A stretch of DNA of 64,000 nucleotides from the NCBI GenBank assembly GCA_009929855.1, contig RZZN01000014.1, positions 1 through 64,000 on the forward strand. The letters are read 5' to 3'. Under the pieces are notes generated by a model, which was not told the origin of the DNA, did not search any database, and saw only the letters and a list, made by a program, of their open reading frames with translations. Within the stretch, counting starts at the first letter, position 1. Each line of letters starts with the position of its first letter. The stretch comes from Gammaproteobacteria bacterium. GTDB lineage: Bacteria; Pseudomonadota; Gammaproteobacteria; Chromatiales; Chromatiaceae. The position numbers and the translations under genes were made by a program. Positions 56,838 to 64,000 of the stretch are shown here, piece by piece.

Positions 56838-57923
56838 CTAGAACGTCGGGTAGAGCCGACCGGGATTGAAGATGCCGTCGGGATCGAAGGCCTTCTTGAG
56901 CGCGCGGTGCAGGGCCAGGAGACCCGGCGAGAGCGGCTGGAAGACCTCCTCTGAGTGATCGCCACCGCGATAGAGTGTGGCATGCCCGCCCACCGCCGCG
57001 GCCAGGGCGCGGATGCGCTGCGCCGAGTCGGTGTCACGCAGCCAGCGCTGCGCCCCGCCCCACTCGATCAACTGGGCCCCGGACAGCGCCAAGGGGGGTG
57101 TCGTCGGCGGCACCGACAGGCGCCACAGGGGCGCGTCACCGGCGAAGAAGGGATGGCGCTGCTCGCGCAGCCGCGCGTCCCAGAGCTGCTCCGCCTCGTC
57201 ATCCTCGAGGGCCTCGCCGCCGATTTGGGCAAGCGCGGCGGTGACACCCTCGTGGTTGCCGGACAGACGTACCCAGAGCCGCTCACCGTCGGCGCAGGTC
57301 GCGCTGATCGGCAGCGGCCGGCCCGCCCAGCGGGTCATGCGCTCGATCGCTGCCTCCGGCGAGGCCTCCTGCACCAGGGTCCGGGTCGCCGCCGGGATCG
57401 GCATGACCTTGATGCTGACATCGAGCAGGATGCCGAGTGTCCCGAATGCGCCGGTCATGAGCCGCGAAAGATCATAGCCGGCGACGTTCTTCATCACCTC
57501 GCCGCCGAACCGCATCACCTCGCCGCGCGCGGTGAGCAGCCGGGTGCCGAGGACCAGGTCGCGCGCCGCACCGGCATAGGGTCGCGCCGGTCCGGAGAGA
57601 CCGCAGGCGATGGTGCCACCGAGTGTGGCGCCGTCGGGGTGCGCGTCGCTGATCAACCGCGGGGGCTCGAAGGGGATCATCTGGCCCTGGCGCGCCAGGG
57701 TGTCCTCGATCTCGCGCACGCTCGTCCCGCAGCGCGCGGTCAGGACCAGCTCCTTGGGCTGATAGTTGAGGATGCCGCGATGGCCGGACAGGTCCAAGGA
57801 CTCGCCCCGGCTGGCGCAGCCGAGGAATGACTTGGTGCCGTTGCCTTGCAGACAGAGCGGCGTGGCGTGCTGCGCGGCGGCCCGGACGCGCTCTTGCAGC
57901 TCGCGGGTAAGGTCATGGGTCAC
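56838..57923 (-). CDS. glcE: Glycolate oxidase FAD-binding subunit GlcE
   Basis: About 361 residues with a PCMH-type FAD-binding domain: LQGNGTKSFLG, HRGILNYQPKELVLTARCGT, GATLGGTIACGLSGPARPY and GEVMKNVAGYDLSRLMTGAFGTLG. The C-terminus ends with FDPDGIFNPGRLYP, common to GlcD/GlcE. The start is probably GTG 57923; the longer frame runs back into ruvA. It is smaller than GlcD, whose gene is not in the window, so the enzyme's main flavin subunit must be encoded elsewhere. Confidence 0.93.
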   Translation of the reverse strand: MTHDLTRELQERVRAAAQHATPLCLQGNGTKSFLGCASRGESLDLSGHRGILNYQPKELVLTARCGTSVREIEDTLARQGQMIPFEPPRLISDAHPDGATLGGTIACGLSGPARPYAGAARDLVLGTRLLTARGEVMRFGGEVMKNVAGYDLSRLMTGAFGTLGILLDVSIKVMPIPAATRTLVQEASPEAAIERMTRWAGRPLPISATCADGERLWVRLSGNHEGVTAALAQIGGEALEDDEAEQLWDARLREQRHPFFAGDAPLWRLSVPPTTPPLALSGAQLIEWGGAQRWLRDTDSAQRIRALAAAVGGHATLYRGGDHSEEVFQPLSPGLLALHRALKKAFDPDGIFNPGRLYPTF

Positions 57924-58014
57924 GGCGGTTACCTTCGGGTTGGTGAGAGTGGGCGAGGCATCGTGGATTGGGGCAATCCCCGAAAATCTGGATGGTCCGA
58001 TCGGGTGACGGCCC

Positions 58015-58623
58015 TCAGCGCACGCTCGCGGCTCGCAGTGCTTGACGGATGATCTCCTCGGTGCTGACCTGACCGTCGTCGGCGCCACGCGCCATGCGCG
58101 CGGCGTCGGCTGGACGATAGCCCAGCGCCACGAGCGCGCTGATGGCATCGGCGAGCCGAGTATCGCGCGGGTCGCTGGAGACGGGCGGCAACCCGGCCCC
58201 AGCGGTGATGCCGCCCGGGGTCGTCTCCAACCGATCGCGCAACTCCACCAGCAACCGCTCGGCGGTCTTGCGCCCAATCCCCGGCACCCGGATCAGGGCC
58301 GCGACATCCTGCTGCTCGACGCACTGCGCAAAACGCGCCGCGTCCATGCCCGAGAGGATCGCCAAGGCCATCCGCGCCCCCACGCCGGTCACCTTGAGCA
58401 GACGGCGAAACAGGGCGCGCTCGCGCTCGCTGGCGAAGCCGTAGAGGATCTGGGCATCCTCGCGTACCAACAGATGGGTGAGCAGGATGACGGTCTCGCC
58501 CACCGCGGGCAGCTCGTAGAAGGTGGACATGGGGGCTTCCAGTTCATAGCCCACCCCGCCGACGTCGATCACGAGCTGCGGCGGATGCTTGGAGAGGATC
58601 TGACCACGCAAACGACCAATCAT
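58015..58623 (-). CDS. ruvA: Holliday junction branch migration protein RuvA
   Basis: The 202-residue junction-binding protein has an OB-fold N-terminal domain (IGRLRGQILSKHPPQLVIDV), helix-hairpin-helix motifs (LLKVTGVGARMALAIL and LIRVPGIGRKTAERLLVEL) and the C-terminal UBA-like domain that contacts RuvB. ATG 58623 gives the conserved MIGRLRG. ruvC lies five bases upstream. ruvB, which normally follows ruvA, is absent; glcE follows instead. Confidence 0.96.
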   Translation of the reverse strand: MIGRLRGQILSKHPPQLVIDVGGVGYELEAPMSTFYELPAVGETVILLTHLLVREDAQILYGFASERERALFRRLLKVTGVGARMALAILSGMDAARFAQCVEQQDVAALIRVPGIGRKTAERLLVELRDRLETTPGGITAGAGLPPVSSDPRDTRLADAISALVALGYRPADAARMARGADDGQVSTEEIIRQALRAASVR

Positions 58624-58628
58624 GGATC

Positions 58629-59198
58629 TCAAGGCCTCCAATCACGCCAGGATGCCATCGCCCGGCCGCGCGCCGGGATCCCCATCGAGTGTGCATGACA
58701 GAGCGCGATCGCCAGCGCGTCGGCCTCGTCCTCGGTGGGCGTCTCGGCCAGACCGAGCAGGATGCGGACCATGCCCTGGACCTGCGACTTGTCGGCCGCG
58801 CCGGTGCCGACCACCGCGAGCTTGACCGTCTTGGGGCTGTACTCGTGCACGCTGGCGCCCGATTTGAGTCCGGCGCAGAGCGCCGCGCCACGCGCCTGGC
58901 CGAGCTTGAGCGCGGCGGTCGGATCACGCGCGAAGATGAGCTGCTCGACGGCCAGCTCATGCGGTCGAAACTCGGCCAGGATGGCCGCCACCCCATCGAA
59001 GATGTGACCGAGCCGCTCCGGCCAAGGTCGATCTCCGACCCTCAGGATGCCGCTGGCGATCCAACGGCTGGCTTGTCCGTCGGTGTCGATCACCCCGTAG
59101 CCGGTGGTGCGCGAGCCCGGATCGATGCCGAGGATGCGGTGATTGAGCCGGGTCGTCGGCGCCGCCTGCAGCGCGCCGCCGGCACGGCCCTCAGCCAT
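58629..59198 (-). CDS. ruvC: Crossover junction endodeoxyribonuclease RuvC
   Basis: A 189-residue resolvase. The catalytic carboxylates are visible in [25 protein letters not shown] and [14 protein letters not shown] (last Asp pair). It nicks Holliday junctions symmetrically with RuvAB. ATG 59198 overlaps the yebC end by eight bases, and a longer frame upstream is only a yebC shadow. The yebC-ruvC-ruvA order is typical. Confidence 0.96.
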   Translation of the reverse strand: MAEGRAGGALQAAPTTRLNHRILGIDPGSRTTGYGVIDTDGQASRWIASGILRVGDRPWPERLGHIFDGVAAILAEFRPHELAVEQLIFARDPTAALKLGQARGAALCAGLKSGASVHEYSPKTVKLAVVGTGAADKSQVQGMVRILLGLAETPTEDEADALAIALCHAHSMGIPARGRAMASWRDWRP

Positions 59199-59940
59199 CG
59201 AGCTGCGCCAGGATGCTCTCGGCGATCTCGGCGTTGTGATAGACCTCTTGGACGTCGTCCAGGTCATCGAGCAGATCGACCAGGCGCAGGAGCTTCTCGG
59301 CCAGATCACGCTCGAGCTCGACCAGGGTCGCGGCATTGAAGGAGATCTCACCGAGCTCGGTCTCGAATCCAGCCGCGGCGAGTCCGGCCTTGACCGTCTC
59401 GAATGCTTCGGGCGTCGTCACCACGTCGATCGAGTCGTCATCGTTGACCATGACATCCTCCGCGCCAGCCTCCAGCGCGACCTCCATGACTCGGTCCTCG
59501 TCGGTGCCGGGCGGCAGGCTGATGACCCCCTGCTTGGTGAAGAGATAAGACACCGAGCCATCCGTGCCGAGATTGCCGCCGCACTTGCTGAAGACATGAC
59601 GCACCTCGGCGGCGGTGCGGTTGCGATTGTCGGTCATGCAATCGACCATGATCGCCACCCCGCCCGGGCCATAGCCCTCGTAGCGGATCTCCTCATAGTC
59701 ATCGCCGTCCATTCCGCCGGCACCGCGCTTGATGGCACGCTCGACCGTGTCGCGCGGCATGTTGGCGGCGAAGGCCTTGTCCATGGCCAAGCGCAGACGC
59801 GAGTTGGACGCCACATCGGCGCCACCCTCGCGAGTCGCGACCGTGACCTCGCGGATGAGCTTGGTCCAGACCTGACCCTTCTGCTTATCCTGGGCGGCCT
59901 TGCGATGCTTGATGTTGGCCCATTTGCTGTGACCCGCCAT
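59191..59940 (-). CDS. yebC: YebC/PmpR family protein
   Basis: The 249-residue protein begins [21 protein letters not shown], the hallmark of the family, followed by [23 protein letters not shown] and [23 protein letters not shown]. Long annotated as a transcriptional regulator, the family has recently been linked to translation of difficult sequences (polyproline), so the regulatory label is uncertain. It is the first gene of a yebC-ruvC-ruvA run and is divergent from the LOG-like gene. Confidence 0.96.
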   Translation of the reverse strand: MAGHSKWANIKHRKAAQDKQKGQVWTKLIREVTVATREGGADVASNSRLRLAMDKAFAANMPRDTVERAIKRGAGGMDGDDYEEIRYEGYGPGGVAIMVDCMTDNRNRTAAEVRHVFSKCGGNLGTDGSVSYLFTKQGVISLPPGTDEDRVMEVALEAGAEDVMVNDDDSIDVVTTPEAFETVKAGLAAAGFETELGEISFNAATLVELERDLAEKLLRLVDLLDDLDDVQEVYHNAEIAESILAQLDG

Positions 59941-60142
59941 CGATTACCTCTCTGTGATTGATCCTCGTTGGGCACCAGACAGGCGCGCTCGACCCATGGA
60001 CACCGAGCCATCGGTCTCAATGATGCAAGGCCCTCTGACCACTGCCCCCCGCCCCCGTCGAGTCGGTTATTCTAGCCGCAATCGGCGGCGCGACGCGCCA
60101 TTCACGACGGCCGGCGGCTCGTCCGGCCCTAGGATCGACACC

Positions 60143-62119
60143 ATGTACGCGACTCCAGAGACAGGCGATGGCTGGATCACCCAGATCAACGCGAGGGCCA
60201 ACGGCGAATTTCAGGTCGAGGCCCGTTTCGATATTCCGCCATCGCTGCGCGCACTCACCCACGGGCGGGAGAGCGACCTGGTCTTTGCCGCCCGGAGTCG
60301 TCTGGCACGGCTCGGGATCGATCTACGCCCATTGCAGCCACCGATCTACGCGGGCGATCAGGCCAGACTGCGCATCCTGATCGTCCCGGCGATCCGCTCA
60401 TTCGGCATCGGCGAGCATCTGGAGCGGATCGTGGTGCCCGGCCTGCGCGTGGGGCGTCTGGTCTTTTGCCCGGAGGACAACCGGCTCCACTCGGCCGAGA
60501 TCCACAAGCTGATCCACACCAACCAGCTCCAGGTGCCCGCCGGGTTCTCGATCGATAGCCGCGGCTTTCTGATGTTGCGCCCTCAGGGGCAGATCTTCCA
60601 ATTCCGCAAGCCTCTGACACCGGATGAAATCACCGCCATCGCCACGCACGCCGATGGCAAGGATCTGCTCAACCGTCTCCAGATCCGTGCCTTGGTCGAG
60701 CACATCGAGCTGCCCCCGCGCGATGGCGTGGTCACGGCCTGCTCCATGTTCCTGCATCGTCACTATGTGGTGCTGCGCAATCTGGACGAATCACTCGGCT
60801 TCCATCTGCAGGCGACCGTCCTGGACCCCATCTCCACCCGCGGGACCAACATCTATTTGGAGTTCATCAACCGCTCCGAGCAGTTGATCATCAACCCGAG
60901 CGTCGCCGCCTCCGTGCATCATGCCATCGAGATCAGTCCGCCACGTCGGTACTGGCACGGCCACCCGGCCAGCGCGGGTGAGTCCGCCCCCGGCGTGGCG
61001 GCCGCGACCGATCAGGCGCTCACCGAGATCTTCGACCGTCTGGAGGCCACCCCGCTCGGCGAGTGCTATTCCCATCGCATGATGGCGCTGACCCAGGATC
61101 CGCTCGAGCTGCTGGCGGGCGGCGCGCCCGCGCGACTCTGGACCCAGCCCCAGACCCCGCTCGATCCCTGCCGCGGGACCGATCTGGCCGCCGGTCTCGT
61201 GGCCGAGGGTCTCGCGCTCGACACTGAGATCGAGCTCGGCACGCGGATCCTCGACGACCTGCCGGATGGCGCGCGCGCCACGCTCCTGCTCGGCTATTTC
61301 CCCAACCTCATCGAGCACACCGAGATCTGTACCGCCGCCTTGCGCGAGCGCATCGGACGGATCATCTTCCGCCGCGCCTCATTCGAGCATGGTCCATTCT
61401 TCTCGGAGCGCGATCATGGCCGGCTCGCCGACTACGAGGGTCTCGGGATCGAGGTCTTCTGGTGCAATCCGGCCCGGGGTCACGTGGTGCGGAATGTCTT
61501 TCGCGGCTTGCGCGGCTATTTCACCACGCCCGAGCTGGTCGAGCGTTTTCGCACCAGCCTGATCTTCGCCTTCTACGGCTCGACCGAGCCGCTGCGCTTG
61601 GGCGCGCTGGCACGGATCGAGCGCCTGCTGGTCAATCTCAAGTCACTGTTCGGGAGCGATCTCAGCATCCTGACCGGCGGTGGTCCAGGCGCCATGCTCC
61701 AGGTCACCAACGTGGCCCACCGACTTGGCCTGCTGGTCGGCTCCAGCTTCATCGAGACGATCGATCAGGAGCGCAATCAGACCGCCGACTATTACCAGAC
61801 CTTCCAGGCGCGCAGTCGCCAATCCCGTCAGCGTTGGTTCGAGATCGCCAGTTTCCACATCTTCCTGCTGGGTGGCGTCGGCACACTCGAGGAGATCGGT
61901 CTGACCCTGACCGACATGAAGCTGGGTGTCATCGAGGCCGCGCCCATCGTCTTCTTCGACGACACCGACGACGGCCTCTACTGGGAGGGACTGCAGATCC
62001 AGCTGCGGCGCATGGTCAGCGATGGCCGGGCCCCGGACTGGCTGCTCGACAACATCCTGATGACCGCCGATCCAGATGCGGTGCCGCGCTTCTACAAGCG
62101 GGTCCTCAGACTCGGCTGA
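60143..62119 (+). CDS. Large LOG-family-like Rossmann protein of unknown function
   Basis: A 658-residue protein, ATG 60143 with AGGA eight bases upstream. The C-terminal third (about 470-650) has a LOG (lysine decarboxylase-like) fold: FAFYGSTEPLRL, LTGGGPGAMLQVTNVAHRLG (about 511-530) and FHIFLLGGVGTLEEIGLTL (GGVGTLEE at about 577-584). The usual family motif PGGxGTxxE has Leu in place of Pro. The first 460 residues match nothing I recognise. LOG proteins hydrolyse nucleotide monophosphates (cytokinin or PpnN type); whether this one does is unknown. Confidence 0.75.
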   Translation: MYATPETGDGWITQINARANGEFQVEARFDIPPSLRALTHGRESDLVFAARSRLARLGIDLRPLQPPIYAGDQARLRILIVPAIRSFGIGEHLERIVVPGLRVGRLVFCPEDNRLHSAEIHKLIHTNQLQVPAGFSIDSRGFLMLRPQGQIFQFRKPLTPDEITAIATHADGKDLLNRLQIRALVEHIELPPRDGVVTACSMFLHRHYVVLRNLDESLGFHLQATVLDPISTRGTNIYLEFINRSEQLIINPSVAASVHHAIEISPPRRYWHGHPASAGESAPGVAAATDQALTEIFDRLEATPLGECYSHRMMALTQDPLELLAGGAPARLWTQPQTPLDPCRGTDLAAGLVAEGLALDTEIELGTRILDDLPDGARATLLLGYFPNLIEHTEICTAALRERIGRIIFRRASFEHGPFFSERDHGRLADYEGLGIEVFWCNPARGHVVRNVFRGLRGYFTTPELVERFRTSLIFAFYGSTEPLRLGALARIERLLVNLKSLFGSDLSILTGGGPGAMLQVTNVAHRLGLLVGSSFIETIDQERNQTADYYQTFQARSRQSRQRWFEIASFHIFLLGGVGTLEEIGLTLTDMKLGVIEAAPIVFFDDTDDGLYWEGLQIQLRRMVSDGRAPDWLLDNILMTADPDAVPRFYKRVLRLG

Positions 62120-62264
62120 CCCAGGCCAGGCGATGCGCGCTGCAAGGCGTGACAACCCACTCTGAAAACGGGACAATTCGACCCTGGCCGCGCACCCACC
62201 CCGTTGGGCGCCACGCCGACCCCGTCGCATCGGGCACGGGGCGTCCCGAACCCCGAGAACCCTC

Positions 62265-63032
62265 GTGTCGACACACCTCATCTTCGAGCATCCGCTCAAC
62301 GAACGGATTCGCACCTTTCTGCGGATCGAGCATCTGTGCGAGCGAATCAATCATTTCGCCCCCCAATACGATGCCTGGGCAAGTCGCGTCGCCGTCGAGA
62401 CCCTGCTCGACCTCGCCGCCATCACATCCCGGCCGGACCTCAAGAGCGAGATCATCAAGGAGCTCGAGCGCCATCTCGGGACATTGAGACGCATGGCCGA
62501 CCAGCCCGGCGTCGACCCGCGCGCGCTCGATCGCGTGATGAGCGACATCAGCGAGGCGATCGCGGGCATCGAGCAACTCGTCGATCCGATCGGACAGCTG
62601 GCGCGCGAGGATGACTTCCTCAAGGGAATCGCGCAGCGCAGCAACATGCCCGGCGGCTCGTGCAGCTTCGATCTGCCCTATTTTCACTTCTGGCTCACCC
62701 GCTCGCCGGAGACCCGACAGGCCCATCTAGAGCGTTGGCTCGCCGATGTCAGACCGGGTGAGCATGCGATCGGCCTGATCCTGTCACTCATCCGCACCAG
62801 TTCGCCGAGCCGTGAGATGGTCGCCGCGGGCGGGTTCTTTCAGCAGGCGCTCGAGACCCAGGCACCGGCCCAGATGCTGCGCGTCGCCGTGCCCGGCGCC
62901 AGCGGTCCCTACCCGGAGATCAGCGGTCACAAAGGACGGTTCAGCATCCGCTTCCTCAGTGCCGAGGCCGATGGGCGTCAGTCCCAAGTCACCGCCGACG
63001 TCCCCTTCAGGCTGACCTGTTGCATCTTCTAG
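62265..63032 (+). CDS. zapD: Cell division protein ZapD
   Basis: The 255-residue protein matches ZapD, which bundles FtsZ filaments at the division septum. Family segments are IFEHPLNERIRTFLRIEHL, SFDLPYFHFWL and LILSLIRTSSPSREMVAAGGFFQQAL. The start is GTG 62265. It is followed four bases later by yacG, a pair conserved in gammaproteobacteria; coaE and the prepilin peptidase gene that often precede it are absent. Confidence 0.95.
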   Translation: MSTHLIFEHPLNERIRTFLRIEHLCERINHFAPQYDAWASRVAVETLLDLAAITSRPDLKSEIIKELERHLGTLRRMADQPGVDPRALDRVMSDISEAIAGIEQLVDPIGQLAREDDFLKGIAQRSNMPGGSCSFDLPYFHFWLTRSPETRQAHLERWLADVRPGEHAIGLILSLIRTSSPSREMVAAGGFFQQALETQAPAQMLRVAVPGASGPYPEISGHKGRFSIRFLSAEADGRQSQVTADVPFRLTCCIF

Positions 63033-63035
63033 ACC

Positions 63036-63245
63036 ATGGAGAAGCACCTTCCCTGTCCACGTTGCGGAAAACCCGTCGTCTGGAGCCCTGACTCGCCCTG
63101 GCGGCCATTCTGCAGCGAGCGCTGCCGCTTGATCGACCTCGGCGATTGGCTCACCGAGGCCCACCGCATCCCCGACCCGGGCGGCCCCGACTTCCCTGAG
63201 GGTGAGGGTGAGGACGAGACCAGGCCGCCGCCCGGCAGGCATTGA
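63036..63245 (+). CDS. yacG: DNA gyrase inhibitor / zinc protein YacG
   Basis: A 69-residue zinc protein with cysteine pairs in CPRCGKPV and [12 protein letters not shown], the YacG signature. In E. coli it binds GyrB and inhibits gyrase. The C-terminal acidic tail contains GEGEDE. It lies four bases after zapD. Confidence 0.94.
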   Translation: MEKHLPCPRCGKPVVWSPDSPWRPFCSERCRLIDLGDWLTEAHRIPDPGGPDFPEGEGEDETRPPPGRH

Positions 63246-63252
63246 TCCGGCA

Positions 63253-63293
63253 CACCGCCGCGCGGTCACGGTGAAGCGACGCGCTTGGCGGTG
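63253..63293. terminator. Hairpin between convergent yacG and ychF
   Basis: CACCGCC (63253-63259) pairs with GGCGGTG (63287-63293), with further GCGC pairing inside. Its position between two converging genes suits a shared terminator, but there is no long T-run. Confidence 0.45.
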
Positions 63294-63301
63294 ACGGCAG
63301 A

Positions 63302-64000
63302 TCAGACGTTGAAGCGGAAATGGATGACATCGCCATCCTTGACGATGTATTCCTTGCCCTCCGAGCGAAGCTTGCCGGCCTCCTTGGCGCCCTGCTCGCC
63401 CTTGCAGGCGACGAAGTCATCGTAGCCGATGACCTCGGCCCGGATGAAGCCGCGCTCGAAGTCGCTATGGATGACCCCAGCGGCCTGCGGGGCACGCACG
63501 CCCACCGGGATGGTCCAGGCGCGGACCTCCTTGGGGCCAGCGGTGAAATAGGTCTCCAGACCCAAGAGACGATAACCGGCACGCACCACCCGGTTCAGCC
63601 CCGGCTCACTGAGCCCCAGCTCGGCGAGAAACTCGTCGCGCTCCTGCTCCACGAGATCGAAGATCTCGGCCTCGATGGCCGCGCAGACGGCCACGACCTC
63701 CGCCCCCTCAGCCGCCGCCATGTTGAGGACCTGATCCAGGATCGGGTTGTCGACGAAGCCATCCTCGGCGACATTGGCGACATAGAGTGTCGGCTTGGCC
63801 GTCAACAGGAAGAGGTCACGCAGCTCATCCAGCGCCTCGGCATCCAGACCCAATGCACGCACCGGACGGCCGGTATCGAGCTGATCGCGCACCTGCTCGA
63901 GCAGTGCCTTGCGCGTGAGGATCTTCTTGTCTCCCGTCTTGGCCATGCGCTCGGCGCGGTCCAACGCCTTGGTCACCGAATCCAGGTCAGCCAGCGCGAG
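63302..64000 (-). CDS. ychF: Redox-regulated ATPase YchF, C-terminal part (partial)
   Basis: About 232 C-terminal residues of the OBG-family ATPase YchF are visible; the frame continues beyond the right edge with [13 protein letters not shown]. The sequence has [30 protein letters not shown] and the TGS domain ending [10 protein letters not shown]. The G-domain motifs lie outside the window. YchF binds ribosomes and affects translation and the stress response. Confidence 0.95.
   Translation of the reverse strand, partial: LALADLDSVTKALDRAERMAKTGDKKILTRKALLEQVRDQLDTGRPVRALGLDAEALDELRDLFLLTAKPTLYVANVAEDGFVDNPILDQVLNMAAAEGAEVVAVCAAIEAEIFDLVEQERDEFLAELGLSEPGLNRVVRAGYRLLGLETYFTAGPKEVRAWTIPVGVRAPQAAGVIHSDFERGFIRAEVIGYDDFVACKGEQGAKEAGKLRSEGKEYIVKDGDVIHFRFNV

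Noticed and set aside
59954..60142. N-terminal extension of the LOG-like protein from 59954
   Set aside because: The first 63 residues are Arg/Pro/Thr-rich and overlap the yebC promoter region. ATG 60143 has a good ribosome site.

Overview
The window is about 64 kb of GC-rich, gene-dense DNA from a purple sulfur bacterium, most likely Chromatiaceae (Gammaproteobacteria). The evidence is a bacteriochlorophyll a gene cluster with gammaproteobacterial housekeeping synteny, a reaction-centre H subunit gene, and a Tat-exported HiPIP whose mature sequence closely resembles those I recall from Allochromatium and Thermochromatium. I cannot name the species from sequence alone.

Layout. 1-2.3 kb: end of an ABC-2 permease gene, then fur, bamE, rnfH and ratA. 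2.5-8.8 kb (minus strand): a membrane protein of unknown function, rlmE, ftsH, glmM and an NSS-type sodium symporter. 9-10 kb: HiPIP and an NlpC/P60 lipoprotein. 10.3-17.9 kb: a CPA1 antiporter, trxB, aat, an Ate/Bpt transferase and infA, then clpA and clpS on the other strand and a cold-shock gene; the two amino-acyl transferases and ClpS-ClpA together form an N-degron pathway. 18-21.4 kb: icd, mnmA and a histidine phosphatase. 21.4-43.5 kb: the photosynthesis gene cluster. 43.7-49.2 kb: tRNA-Arg(CCU), coaX, birA, an M61 peptidase, an RRM protein and a DEAD-box helicase. 49.4-51.2 kb: a rearranged island with a REP-associated transposase, four REP hairpins and a broken phosphatase. 51.2-54.6 kb: queA, a NamZ-like muramidase and two small exported proteins. 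54.7-64 kb: glxR, glcF, glcE, ruvA, ruvC, yebC, a large LOG-like protein, zapD, yacG and the end of ychF.

The photosynthesis cluster has three blocks. The first (minus) is bchE-hemN-bchJ plus a MenE-like adenylating enzyme. The second (minus) is a tightly overlapping bchF-bchN-bchB-bchH-bchL-bchM, followed by puhA-puhB-puhC-puhE. The third (plus) is ppsR-bchG, a repeat-filled gap, then bchP and a small membrane protein. Together they encode Mg insertion (BchH), methylation (BchM), oxygen-independent ring closure (BchE), vinyl reduction (BchJ), dark protochlorophyllide reduction (BchL/N/B), hydration (BchF), esterification (BchG) and tail reduction (BchP), plus the H subunit with its assembly factors and the repressor PpsR. 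No lhaA or acsF gene is present, so the layout points to an anaerobic version of the pathway.

The least ordinary items are the transposase reading frame that runs through a REP hairpin into thrombospondin type 3 repeats, an exact 41-bp direct repeat around that island, a nested palindrome over the -35 box of the bchF operon, the adenylating enzyme in the bchE operon, and a 658-residue LOG-like protein with an altered signature.
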